Assembly (NCBI GenBank): GCA_902500775.1
Contig: CABVRZ010000006.1
Span: 1 to 64,000, forward strand
Origin: an uncultured Nitrospira sp.
Lineage (GTDB): Bacteria > Nitrospirota > Nitrospiria > Nitrospirales > Nitrospiraceae
Length of the DNA stretch: 64,000 bases
Direction: 5' to 3'
Shown here: piece by piece, positions 35,024 through 43,623 of the stretch
Position numbering within the stretch: position 1 is the stretch's first letter
How the letters are laid out: each line of letters opens with the position of its first letter
Made by a program: the position numbers and the translations under genes
The notes under the pieces: generated by a model
What the model was told of the DNA's origin: nothing
The model's input: only the letters and a program-made list of their open reading frames with translations
Database searches by the model: none

Positions 35024-35539
35024 ATGGCACAGGTACGTAGATCGCTCAGTCTTTATGCGGAGCACCTCGGACTTTCAAAGGAAGGCGCTAGGAAAAGGTT
35101 GATTCGCGTCGGTGTTGATTACCTCAATCCCTTCGATTTCAAGGAGGCGGATCGCCGTATTCAGGAAGCCCGTCATGCTGATCGTGAACCGTTCACAAAA
35201 GCAGTCTATGGAAGTCTAACGGACGATGAGCCTCTTGACGAAGCAACAAAAAAAGATCCGAAGTTCATCGAGAGTCAAGCGCGCCGCGAGATGTTCAAGG
35301 CGAATCTGACTGAATTGGAATATCTCGAGCAGGTCGGCACGCTCATCAAGGCGGAAGATGTGGACCGGGAATGGTTCGAATTGGCGAGACTGGTGCGTGA
35401 CACCATGCTGAACATTCCCGCGCGAATCGCTGATCAACTCGCCCACGAAACGGATCAGCGGAAAGTCCAAGATCTTTTGGAACAAGAGATATACCAGGCT
35501 CTTGAGACCATCTGCGCGAACGGAGAGCAGCCCGCCTAG
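35024..35539 (+). CDS. Terminase small-subunit-like protein
   Basis: 171 residues from the ATG at 35024; a TTG at 35012 is possible. N-terminal helix-turn-helix-like region (SLYAEHLGLSKEGARKRLIR), then a linker, then a helical C-terminal domain with DREWFELARLVRDTMLNIPA, RIADQLAHETDQRKVQDLLE and EIYQALETI. The latter resembles Nu1/DUF1441-type small terminase subunits. Satellites of the PICI type carry their own small subunit to redirect a helper's large terminase, which would fit the absence of a large-subunit gene here. Confidence 0.65.
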   Translation: MAQVRRSLSLYAEHLGLSKEGARKRLIRVGVDYLNPFDFKEADRRIQEARHADREPFTKAVYGSLTDDEPLDEATKKDPKFIESQARREMFKANLTELEYLEQVGTLIKAEDVDREWFELARLVRDTMLNIPARIADQLAHETDQRKVQDLLEQEIYQALETICANGEQPA

Positions 35540-35920
35540 ACGTTTTCCACTTCGGGCGGTGTTCGAGGTGGGGCGGGAACTGCTCCACGCAAAGCGGGCG
35601 CTGCCGCATGGGGAGTTTCAGCGCATGGTCGAGCAAGAGCTGCCGTTTTCTCATAAGACTGCTCATTGTTACATGGCGATTGCCAAATCTTCTCATTTAC
35701 AAAAGTCTACCATTGGTAGAGTTTTGCCTTCCTCATGGAGAACACTCGCGACTCTTAAGCGCTTGAGGTTTTGATCTTTGATGCAGCGGCCGCAGCAGGG
35801 AAAATTCATCCAGAAATGACGCGGGCGGATGCCGAGGCCTTGCTGCCACCAAAGCCCTTAGCGCCGGTGACTGCCCTCGCGTGGATTGAACCACCGCTGT
35901 CTTCCGTGCAAATTTCGTAA
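35502..35920 (+). pseudogene. DUF3102-like gene broken by a frameshift
   Basis: The first frame gives VGRELLHAKRALPHGEFQRM, VEQELPFSHKTAHCYMAIA and LPSSWRTLATL, close to the DUF3102 pattern, then stops at 35774. A second frame continues with ALEVLIFDAAAAAGKIHPEM and TRADAEALLPP, the expected remainder, to a TAA at 35918. A one- or two-base indel near 35752-35758 would rejoin them. It overlaps the end of the terminase-like gene. DUF3102 proteins are common in phages and plasmids; role unclear. Confidence 0.65.
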
Positions 35921-36121
35921 TGCACTTCTTGTTGTAACGCAGTTCTCCAGCTTTCCGCTCCGTCCGCCCTCTAATCTCTACTGCTCAGTTCACTAGATCG
36001 GCGTCCTTCGCTTGCTTCGCGTAGGCAGCGAGAGGCCGAGGTTGGAAGGACAGATTTTCTTTTTTGGTGCGACTTCGGCTAGCGAGAGATGAGGAAAGAA
36101 GTAAAACAAAATCGTCTAGTC

Positions 36122-36143
36122 TGTGACCCCAATTGTGACCCAA
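36122..36143. repeat. GTGACCCC direct repeats, possible integrase arm sites (right)
   Basis: TGTGACCCCAATTGTGACCC, nearly the same as the pair at 26872-26893, located 45 bases inside the right attachment repeat. Confidence 0.5.
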
Positions 36144-36187
36144 TACTATTTTTGTTAAGCGATTAATTATTTAACTTGTGGATTTTA

Positions 36188-36265
<78 letters not shown>

Positions 36266-36350
36266 ACGGCTTGTTGTGCCTACAGCTTATTCTCCTGCCA
36301 TTGCCATACTGCATCAGCAGCCTCTCCCATGCTGCCACGCAAACGGCATG

Positions 36351-36959
36351 TTATGGCTGCTGCTCTAACCAGGCTCTCACTTGGGCAAAGGCTTTGGCTC
36401 GATGACTAATACAATTCTTCTCTTCAATCGTCAACTGGGCAAGCGATTTCCTAAACTCCGGGACCAGAAATACCGGATCATATCCAAACCCTCGATCCCC
36501 AATTGGATGCTCTGCAATCATACCCTCGAGGCTCCCCTGGGTGATATGGATGTCGCCGCTAGGAAAGGCAATCGCCGCAACCGTCAGAAATCGTGCGCGC
36601 CGTGCTTCCCTCGGCACCCTCTCAAGCTCACGCAGCAGTTTTCGACAATTGTCCTCGTAGGTCGCATGTTCTCCGGCATACCGCGCTGCAAACACACCAG
36701 GTCGGCCCCCAAGTGCTTCAACCTCAAGTCCGGTATCATCAGCCACAGACGGGAGACCTGTTGAACGAGCCACTTCCCTGGCTTTCTTGATGGCATTGGC
36801 TTCGCAGGTTTCGCCATCTTCTTCCACTTCCGGCACAGCCGGAAACTCCGCCAACGTGCGGATGCGGATCCCCAGCCCCTCCAGCAGCACCGCAAGTTCT
36901 CGTCCTTTATCAGGATTACGAGTGGCGAGCACCAGTTCTTTGATCAATGTCTTAGTCAA
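36351..36959 (-). CDS. rdgB: RdgB/HAM1 non-canonical purine NTP pyrophosphatase
   Basis: 202 residues. It hydrolyses XTP, dITP and ITP to keep them out of DNA. Family motifs: [18 protein letters not shown] (binding loop), [20 protein letters not shown] with the catalytic Asp, [25 protein letters not shown] and SHRAKAF. Full length. Its start overlaps the end of rph by 8 bases; the rph-rdgB order is common in bacteria, so the two are co-transcribed. Confidence 0.97.
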   Translation of the reverse strand: MTKTLIKELVLATRNPDKGRELAVLLEGLGIRIRTLAEFPAVPEVEEDGETCEANAIKKAREVARSTGLPSVADDTGLEVEALGGRPGVFAARYAGEHATYEDNCRKLLRELERVPREARRARFLTVAAIAFPSGDIHITQGSLEGMIAEHPIGDRGFGYDPVFLVPEFRKSLAQLTIEEKNCISHRAKAFAQVRAWLEQQP

Positions 36960-37686
36960 GAGAACCGATCAACTCTTGCTGAATAGTCGTGAGCCGCTGA
37001 ATAGCTTGCCAGCTAAGCGTCAGGAATTCGTCCATATCCTGTTTGGCAAATGGAGTCCGCTCTGCCGTACCTTGCACTTCGACATACTGCCCACGGCCGG
37101 TCATGACCACATTCATGTCCACTTCCGCCATGGAGTCCTCCGTATAGGCAAGATCCACCATCACGTCTCCACCGACTTTTCCGACACTAATGGCGGCCAA
37201 GTAGTCCGTCAGCGGCAATTTCTTGATGAGTTGTTTCTTCTTCAGCACAGTACAGGCATCCGCCAACGCAAGAAACGCTCCAGTAATCGATGCCGTCCTA
37301 GTCCCCCCATCGGCTTGAATCACATCACAATCGATCCAAATCGATCGTTCCCCCAACTGCGACAAATCCGTGACGGACCGCAAGGCACGTCCGACCAAGC
37401 GCTGAATTTCGAGCGTTCTCCCCCCTTGCTTCCCCTTCACCGCTTCTCGAGGCGATCGCTCATGCGTTGCGCGGGGTAACATCGCGTATTCGGCGGTCAC
37501 CCACCCGGTGCCCTTTCCTTTAAGAAATGGAGGAACCTTTTCTTCCACAGAAGCAGTGCAGATCACCTTCGTGTCTCCCATTTCAATCAGAACCGATCCT
37601 TCTGCATGCTTTGTAAAGTTCCGCGTCACCTTCACGGGGCGAACCTGATCCCGTCGGCGCCCATCAAATCGCACAATTCCGCTCAT
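36952..37686 (-). CDS. rph: Ribonuclease PH
   Basis: 244 residues from 37686, chosen because [20 protein letters not shown] is the usual N-terminus. RNase PH trims the 3' ends of tRNA precursors by phosphorolysis. Visible motifs: [60 protein letters not shown] and the C-terminal [11 protein letters not shown]. Complete. First gene of the rph-rdgB operon. Confidence 0.97.
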   Translation of the reverse strand: MSGIVRFDGRRRDQVRPVKVTRNFTKHAEGSVLIEMGDTKVICTASVEEKVPPFLKGKGTGWVTAEYAMLPRATHERSPREAVKGKQGGRTLEIQRLVGRALRSVTDLSQLGERSIWIDCDVIQADGGTRTASITGAFLALADACTVLKKKQLIKKLPLTDYLAAISVGKVGGDVMVDLAYTEDSMAEVDMNVVMTGRGQYVEVQGTAERTPFAKQDMDEFLTLSWQAIQRLTTIQQELIGSLD

Positions 37687-38139
37687 GCCCTGCCCCTTCT
37701 TCAAGATTAGGGACCGGATTATAGTGAAGCCTCCGAGAAAGCGCAAACCATCTTCACACACCGAGGCCCCTGCAGAACCATCACTCGGCTCAGCAACAGA
37801 GGTTCGATCCTATGCTTCACGTCATCTGCACAAAACTACCCGATAACATTGGCGAAATCTGTACAATCTCTTGACGGAGAGGACAAACCGTTCTAAAGAC
37901 TGAATGTGCCGATGACAGACACACCAATCCAATCCCCAGTCCAGACGCATCAATTCGTTTCCCACCCGGACATCGAAAACGGGTCCAACGGAATAATCAG
38001 ACTCACGACAAGACTCAAGATTACGGCATAAAATGTGCAAATCTCGACTCTTACCGCCGATTCAAGTCAGCAGCAAAAACACCGATAGAGAATCAATAAG
38101 GCGAACCTCAACCCCTACGAAACCAACAAGACCCAATCC
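37687..38139. other. Divergent intergenic region rph / HD-GYP gene
   Basis: About 450 bases between divergent genes. No gene, tRNA or obvious operator was recognised. It should hold promoters for both directions. Confidence 0.4.
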
Positions 38140-39282
38140 ATGACCGTTCTTCTGGACCAGACGACACACCACGCCCTCCTCGATAACCGTCTCATTCTCG
38201 TGGTTGACGATGAAGAACCGATCCGCCGGCTGTTAGCCTATCTGCTGCAATCTCACGGGTACACCGTCGAAGGCGCGGCTGACGCACGAGAAGCCCGCCA
38301 GAAGCTCGCTGCCCAGCCCTATGCCTTGATGTTGTGCGATGTCAACATGCCCGGTGAATCCGGCATGGACCTCGTCCGGCATACACTCACGGCGCATCCC
38401 CATACGGCCGCCATCATGGTGACCGGCCTCGATAGTTCTGTTTTGGCTAATGCCGCCCTCGACGTGGGGGCGTTTGGATACATCGTCAAGCCGTTTGAAT
38501 CCAACGAAGTTTTGATCGACGTCGCCAATGCGTTGCGGCGGCGGCGGCTCGAGTTGGAAAACCGTCATCATCGGGAAAACCTCGAGGACATCGTCAGGAC
38601 CAGAACGCTCGCACTCCAGCAGGCCTTAGAGTGGCTTGAGCGCACAGAGAAAGAACTGCGTTTGTCACGCGAGGAAACCATACAGCGGTTAGCCATTGCT
38701 GCCGAGTTCCGTGACAACGCGACGGCTCAGCATGTGCAACGCATGAGCCACTATTGTGAACTGCTCGCCCGTAAGGCCGGTTTATCCCCCGAACGATGCG
38801 ATCTAATCCGTACGGCCAGTCCGATGCACGATATCGGAAAAATCGGCACACCGGACCACGTGCTCTTGAAGCCTGGCAAGTTCACCGAGGAAGAATTTGG
38901 GGTCATCGCACAACATGCTGAGATCGGATATCGGATTCTGAACGGGTCGGATGCCGAACTGCTCAAAGTTGCGGCCGTGATTGCCTACACCCACCATGAA
39001 CGGTTCGACGGGACAGGATATCCACGTCGCTTGAAGGGCGAGACCATTCCCATCGAGGGTCGTATTGCAGCCATCGCCGATGCCTTTGACGCACTCACCA
39101 CTCAGCGTGTCTATAAGCCAGCGTTTGAGATCGGTCATGCCATCGACCTCATGCGCAAACACCGAAGTGCGCATTTCGATCCAGAGCTTCTCGACACCTT
39201 TATCGCATCTACAGACGATCTCACGCGCATTCATGATCAGTACGCCGACCGCTCAGACCCTGCACCGCGCTCCGACTCATAA
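38140..39282 (+). CDS. Response regulator with HD-GYP cyclic-di-GMP phosphodiesterase domain
   Basis: 380 residues. Receiver domain about 17-135 with acidic pocket VVDDEEP and phospho-Asp in LMLCDVNMPGESG. A coiled-coil linker (RTLALQQALEWLERTEKELR) leads to an HD-GYP domain: HDIGKIGTPDH, HAEIGYRIL, HHERFDGTGYPRRLKGETIP and DAFDALTTQRVYKP. All metal ligands and the GYP triplet are present, so it is probably active in degrading cyclic-di-GMP (RpfG-like). No partner kinase is adjacent. Confidence 0.93.
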   Translation: MTVLLDQTTHHALLDNRLILVVDDEEPIRRLLAYLLQSHGYTVEGAADAREARQKLAAQPYALMLCDVNMPGESGMDLVRHTLTAHPHTAAIMVTGLDSSVLANAALDVGAFGYIVKPFESNEVLIDVANALRRRRLELENRHHRENLEDIVRTRTLALQQALEWLERTEKELRLSREETIQRLAIAAEFRDNATAQHVQRMSHYCELLARKAGLSPERCDLIRTASPMHDIGKIGTPDHVLLKPGKFTEEEFGVIAQHAEIGYRILNGSDAELLKVAAVIAYTHHERFDGTGYPRRLKGETIPIEGRIAAIADAFDALTTQRVYKPAFEIGHAIDLMRKHRSAHFDPELLDTFIASTDDLTRIHDQYADRSDPAPRSDS

Positions 39283-39422
39283 GCGCCCCACGCAGACGAC
39301 TCGGTTGCACAATTCGCCACAATTCATTGACCGTCCTTATCACTACCGTTATACTTTTTTATCTACTGGGCTCTAGTACCAGTTCTCATAATCCGATTGC
39401 ATGTGTCGAAGGATGGCCGACG

Positions 39423-39932
39423 ATGGCAAAAAAGTTGACGGTCGTTCGTAAGCGTCATCGGAGTCGAAACTGGCTTGCCTACCTCTGCGAAGCGCTGGTG
39501 GCCTCAGGCGCCATGCCGACCTGGGAGGCGGCCACCTATCTCACAGAAAACCTCTTTGGAGAAAAACCCAACCCGCATCTTCTGACACCGGCGACCCCTC
39601 ATGAACTCACGAGACAATTCTTGCAGCGCCTCTACCAACCAATCGTTGAAGCGGCCTCGCGAGACAGTACACTATCCCCCGCTGCGACGATACACCTCTT
39701 CACTGATATCAGCTTGACCGGAAACTCAGCCGTCCTTGTCGTCCTGTTCCCAGGGTACGACAAACCACAACACCTTGTCCTGTTCGACGCGGTCAAGGCC
39801 TGGGATCTCGTGTTTCCCGACGCGAACACCTTCAATGCCTGGGTAGATGAGCGTTATCGCCTGCTAGTCAACGGGCTACGCACAGCCTTGGCCAAGATGG
39901 ATTTGGATGAAGACCTCCTCACTGCCATCTGA
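39423..39932 (+). CDS. Conserved hypothetical protein
   Basis: 169 residues from the ATG at 39423. Basic N-terminus (KKLTVVRKRHRSRNW), then a soluble mixed alpha/beta protein with HLFTDISLTGNSAVLVVLFP and a C-terminal helix (YRLLVNGLRTALAKM). No family recognised and no membrane segment. Stands alone before the first TonB receptor. Confidence 0.65.
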   Translation: MAKKLTVVRKRHRSRNWLAYLCEALVASGAMPTWEAATYLTENLFGEKPNPHLLTPATPHELTRQFLQRLYQPIVEAASRDSTLSPAATIHLFTDISLTGNSAVLVVLFPGYDKPQHLVLFDAVKAWDLVFPDANTFNAWVDERYRLLVNGLRTALAKMDLDEDLLTAI

Positions 39933-40009
39933 GCATCAGTCGCCTCTGAAAACCGCCAAGCAGGCTCATTGAACATCCATTCACACGTATGACGGTTCTC
40001 TTTGAATGA

Positions 40010-40025
40010 GTATCCGATTGGATTC
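40010..40025. promoter_or_regulatory. Operator copy 4a
   Basis: GTATCCGATTGGATTC, matching G-N-ATC-N6-GAT-N-C. Spaced 17 bp from copy 4b, closer than in the TPS promoters. No clean sigma54 sequence follows; the nearest is TGGCCTGTCACCTGA at 40258, with GA in place of GC. Confidence 0.6.
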
Positions 40026-40026
40026 T

Positions 40027-40042
40027 GCATCTAATTGGATAC
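40027..40042. promoter_or_regulatory. Operator copy 4b
   Basis: GCATCTAATTGGATAC, about 250 bases upstream of the TonB receptor 1 start. Confidence 0.6.
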
Positions 40043-40295
40043 ATGCCGTATAGCCACACCGTCACACCCCGAGCCTTGTTCGCCTGATACCGAACTTGGA
40101 TAGTTTTGTGAATTCCTCCGCTCCGCATTGCAAGCTTAGTATAGCTGACTACTACCTACTCAGAAGTGTTGCTACACCTATCACGTATGACGTACATTCA
40201 ACGTCCTGCACCAGACCCTGTCCCTGTTTTCACGGGCGTCTGACTCCTCCGTGGGCTGGCCTGTCACCTGATACGGAGTGAAGCAAGCGACTGAC

Positions 40296-42332
40296 ATGAC
40301 TGTGCTAGTGCGACGGATCACGATCGCGATCGTCTGGTATTGCTCTTCCCCACTCTGGAGTTGGGCTGACTCGTCACTCCATCTCCCCAGGGCATCTTCG
40401 TCAACAGAGCAACAGCTCCAGGAAGAAACCCTCTACCTGAAGGAGGAAACCGTCAGCATCGCCAGCCGGTATGAACAGCCAATTTCGAAAGCTCCATCAG
40501 ACGTCTATGTGATCACCGACGAAGACATCCGGAATTCCGGGGCAACCGATATTCCAACGCTCCTCCGGCATGTCCCAGGCATGGAAGTCATGCAAACCAA
40601 CGCCGTGGATTTCAATGTTAGCGTGCGAGGGAATAACCAGCTGGCAGCCAATAAGCTCTTGGTCTTGGTCGATGGCCGCTCCATCTATATTGACCAAGCT
40701 GGCCTTACCCTCTGGAAACAGCTTCCTGTCGCATTAATTGAGATCAAGAGAATTGAAGTTCTCAAAGGGCCTGCCTCGGCAGTGTATGGGTTCAATGCCT
40801 TTGATGGCGTGGTGAACATCATCACAAAATCTCCGGAAGAGATGAAAGGAACTACACTCCAAGTGGCAGGCGGTGAGGTTGGCACCTTGCTCACCAACGC
40901 AGTCCAAGCAGGAACCCTGGGCAATTGGGGCTATCGCATATCGGGGGGACATGAGCAGTCACAACAATGGGCAGACCGAAACGCACCGGCACTCAATGGG
41001 CAACGGATTGGTGGAGTAGCGGAATATCATTTGTCAGACGATGGTAAGATCCGGACTGAAGCAGGCGTCAGCAGATCGAACCCGTATAATGGCTTCATGA
41101 ATGCAACTTCTACCGGGAATGTTAATTTTTCGCAGGCATATGCATTAGCCAGTTATGAACAAGGCGGATTGTTGGTTCGCGGTTGGTGGAACGGCCACTT
41201 CTCTGAAACAAGCACTCGCATACATCCCCCACTGCTCCCATTGCTTACGATAACCGACAGGTTTGGACATATGGCTAAAGAGCACTCCCTGAATACTTAT
41301 GACTTTGAAACCAGGTACCGATTCACCCCAGTTGAAGCACTCTGGGTAAATATCGGCGCCGACTATCGTCGCATCATTCACTCATCAAATTTACTCGGCA
41401 CACGGGCAACGGAAGACCGCCTTGGTCTTTATGCTCAAGGAGAGTGGCGTGCACTTCCCTCTCTGGAGATCAATGCTAGCCTACGCTATGACCTCGATAC
41501 CTCTATTACACCAGCTCTCTCGCCTCGTGGCGCCTTGGTCTACCATATCAATCCAAACCATGCGCTTCGGCTGTCTGGTTCTGTCGCTTATCGTCCACCC
41601 ACCACCACTGAAGTCGGTCTCAACATTCTGACCCCGTTCACGCTTCCGGGATCGCCTCCCATCAATACAGTTGTGTTAGGTTCAACGGACATTAACCCGG
41701 AGTACATCACCTCCTATGAACTGGGTTATCAAGGATGGTGGTGGGAGCATCGGCTGCGGACCAGAGTCACTGGGTTTTTCAACCATATTGCAGATCTCAT
41801 CACATTCCGAAATCCGACCAGCAATCCATTGAATCCGGTTCGTCCCATGAATGGCGGCATCGCCGATGTGTATGGAGGGGAAGTCGGGACGGAGTTCCTG
41901 GCAACATCCTGGCTCTCGGGGTTTGCCAACTATGCGTATCAGGAAATTGGGCAAACTTCGCAGGGATTCAGTCGGCGAGGGTTTCCCCACCACAAGGTGA
42001 ATGTGGGCCTTCGGCTAAATTGGAACCCATTTAGAGGCGAGATCCTCTACCACCATGTCGGAGCGGCCTCGTATCCCTTAGCTGACGCCTTTACCAGCCT
42101 TGCGCCATTCTTTCCGGCAGGAACCCTGTTGCCCACAGAAGATGTCCGCAGCTACAACCTGCTGAACTTCCGGCTTGGATATCTCCTCTGGCGCCAACAG
42201 ACCGGCGATCACATACAGGAAGCCGAACTAGCCATCTCCGTCTTCAACGCGCTCAACGACACCCATCGCGAGCACCCATTGGGTGACCTGCTTGGAACTC
42301 GCGTGATGGGGTGGCTCACGGTAAAACTATGA
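40296..42332 (+). CDS. TonB-dependent outer-membrane receptor 1
   Basis: 678 residues from the ATG at 40296; GTG at 40278 is an alternative. Signal peptide (ITIAIVWYCSSPLWSWA). A probable TonB box lies in KEETVSIASRYEQ. The plug domain follows (PSDVYVITDEDIRNSG, TLLRHVPGMEVMQTN, VLVDGRSIYID, RIEVLKGPASAVYGFNAFDG, VVNIITKSPEEM). The 22-strand barrel ends in LGDLLGTRVMGWLTVKL. Substrate unknown; no siderophore synthesis genes are nearby. Its paralogue is at 47.4 kb and shares the plug, the C-terminus and the operator type. Confidence 0.92.
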   Translation: MTVLVRRITIAIVWYCSSPLWSWADSSLHLPRASSSTEQQLQEETLYLKEETVSIASRYEQPISKAPSDVYVITDEDIRNSGATDIPTLLRHVPGMEVMQTNAVDFNVSVRGNNQLAANKLLVLVDGRSIYIDQAGLTLWKQLPVALIEIKRIEVLKGPASAVYGFNAFDGVVNIITKSPEEMKGTTLQVAGGEVGTLLTNAVQAGTLGNWGYRISGGHEQSQQWADRNAPALNGQRIGGVAEYHLSDDGKIRTEAGVSRSNPYNGFMNATSTGNVNFSQAYALASYEQGGLLVRGWWNGHFSETSTRIHPPLLPLLTITDRFGHMAKEHSLNTYDFETRYRFTPVEALWVNIGADYRRIIHSSNLLGTRATEDRLGLYAQGEWRALPSLEINASLRYDLDTSITPALSPRGALVYHINPNHALRLSGSVAYRPPTTTEVGLNILTPFTLPGSPPINTVVLGSTDINPEYITSYELGYQGWWWEHRLRTRVTGFFNHIADLITFRNPTSNPLNPVRPMNGGIADVYGGEVGTEFLATSWLSGFANYAYQEIGQTSQGFSRRGFPHHKVNVGLRLNWNPFRGEILYHHVGAASYPLADAFTSLAPFFPAGTLLPTEDVRSYNLLNFRLGYLLWRQQTGDHIQEAELAISVFNALNDTHREHPLGDLLGTRVMGWLTVKL

Positions 42333-42349
42333 CAAGAAGTTTCCAACAG

Positions 42350-42364
42350 GTCTCAAATAGAGAC
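42350..42364. promoter_or_regulatory. GTCTC palindrome 1 upstream of binding protein 2
   Basis: GTCTCAAATAGAGAC, a perfect inverted repeat with a 5-base centre, about 100 bp upstream of a sigma54-like promoter. It differs in sequence from the G-N-ATC operators. Confidence 0.5.
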
Positions 42365-42379
42365 ACCTGCGAAGAGAAC

Positions 42380-42400
42380 CTGTCTCGCGAACTGAGACAG
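42380..42400. promoter_or_regulatory. GTCTC palindrome 2
   Basis: Inverted repeat CTGTCTC / GAGACAG with a 7-base centre. Together with palindrome 1 it probably forms an enhancer for the promoter at 42458. No T run follows, so it is unlikely to be a terminator for the receptor gene. Confidence 0.5.
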
Positions 42401-42457
42401 ATGGCCTTCAGTGTGTCTGGTTACCAGTGAGAAACTCACGATTCCAGCGGGACTCTA

Positions 42458-42472
42458 TGGTCTGAAACTTGC
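42458..42472 (+). promoter_or_regulatory. Sigma54-type promoter of the second sensory operon
   Basis: TGGTCTGAAACTTGC: GG and GC ten bases apart, TTGC at -12. Precedes the gene at 42545 by about 70 bases. Confidence 0.6.
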
Positions 42473-42544
42473 TTAAGAAATAGATCTATTTGGACCCCTG
42501 CTAGGGAATCTTGCCTCTTGCAACCTGCACCGAGACTTGAGAAC

Positions 42545-43555
42545 ATGACAATACCTAAGAGAGTATTGGTGATGAGACGAACCCCATCACATCTGCAATC
42601 GATCATCGGCCGACGAATCTGGTGGCTACTCGCCTGTGCATGGATAATCAGCCCGTTGTCTGACGCGAGTGCAGGAGAGATCGCGATTCTCAAGTCCTCC
42701 GATCTCTCATACTACGAGCAAGCAGTTCTGGGATTTCGTGCAGGACTTCCTTCGCCCATGAAGGTGCGTGAATACAATATCGGTAGTCAGCTCACACAAG
42801 GACGGGAGATCGGCAGAGCCTTGCGAGCCTCGCCACCGACCCTTGTCTTTGCCGTGGGATTGAAAGCTGCCATGGCCGCAAAACTGGAGATTTTCGACAC
42901 ACCGGTCATCTTTTGTATGGTCCTGAATCCTGAAACACATGGACTTCCCACGTCCAATATGACGGGGATCGCGGTTCGCACCTCACCCGCCAATCAGCTT
43001 ACAGCACTTCGCTCCGTCCTACCGGAACGACGGCGTATCGGCGTACTCTATGACGAGGCACAGAGTGGCGACTTCATTCGTGACGCACAACGAATTGCCA
43101 AGCAGTTCGGGGTTGAGCTCATGCCTGTAGCTGTCCGTAGCCAGGAAGACCTGCCTGCTGCAATTCGTACACTGATTCCAAAGATCGACGCCTTGTGGCT
43201 GCTGCAAGATCAAACGGTGATTTCAGAATCATCGATCCCCTTTCTCTTGGAATCCACCATTGATGCAAAAATCCCGCTCTTCACCTTCTCATCGACCTTG
43301 GTGCAACAAGGGGCGCTGGGGGCTCTGGTCGTGGATCCCTGGACTGTAGGACAACAGGCCGCTCGGATGGTACGCCTCAGACTCACCGATCTCACTCGAT
43401 CGGCTGGTCTGCTTCACGAGCCCGAGCATCCGCAGTTGGCATTGAACCTGAATACCGCCGAATACTTGGGCCTGATCCTCGCACCAGACCTGGTACAGGT
43501 TGCCAGGCACGTCTTTAGTGGACCAGGGCCGATCGCTCAGAAATCAGGTCCCTGA
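42545..43555 (+). CDS. ABC-type substrate-binding protein 2 (ABC_sub_bind family)
   Basis: 336 residues from the ATG at 42545; 42572 is an alternative. Signal peptide around IIGRRIWWLLACAWIISPLS. Paralogue of the 20.2-kb protein, with EIAILKSSDLSYYEQAVLGF, VFAVGLKAAMAAKLE, NMTGIAVRTSPANQLTALRS and RRRIGVLYDEAQSGDF. Again no importer subunits are nearby and a histidine kinase follows, here 68 bases downstream. It likely captures a ligand and informs that kinase. Confidence 0.85.
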   Translation: MTIPKRVLVMRRTPSHLQSIIGRRIWWLLACAWIISPLSDASAGEIAILKSSDLSYYEQAVLGFRAGLPSPMKVREYNIGSQLTQGREIGRALRASPPTLVFAVGLKAAMAAKLEIFDTPVIFCMVLNPETHGLPTSNMTGIAVRTSPANQLTALRSVLPERRRIGVLYDEAQSGDFIRDAQRIAKQFGVELMPVAVRSQEDLPAAIRTLIPKIDALWLLQDQTVISESSIPFLLESTIDAKIPLFTFSSTLVQQGALGALVVDPWTVGQQAARMVRLRLTDLTRSAGLLHEPEHPQLALNLNTAEYLGLILAPDLVQVARHVFSGPGPIAQKSGP

Positions 43556-43623
43556 GATCTGATTCCGTAGGGGACTCATCAGGTCTCAGGTTCTCGGCAA
43601 AGCATTGAGAGTGGACGAGAGCG

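Noticed and set aside
42340-42400. Inverted repeats after TonB receptor 1 as a Rho-independent terminator
   Set aside because: Neither hairpin is followed by a T run, and they sit at enhancer distance from a good sigma54-like promoter.
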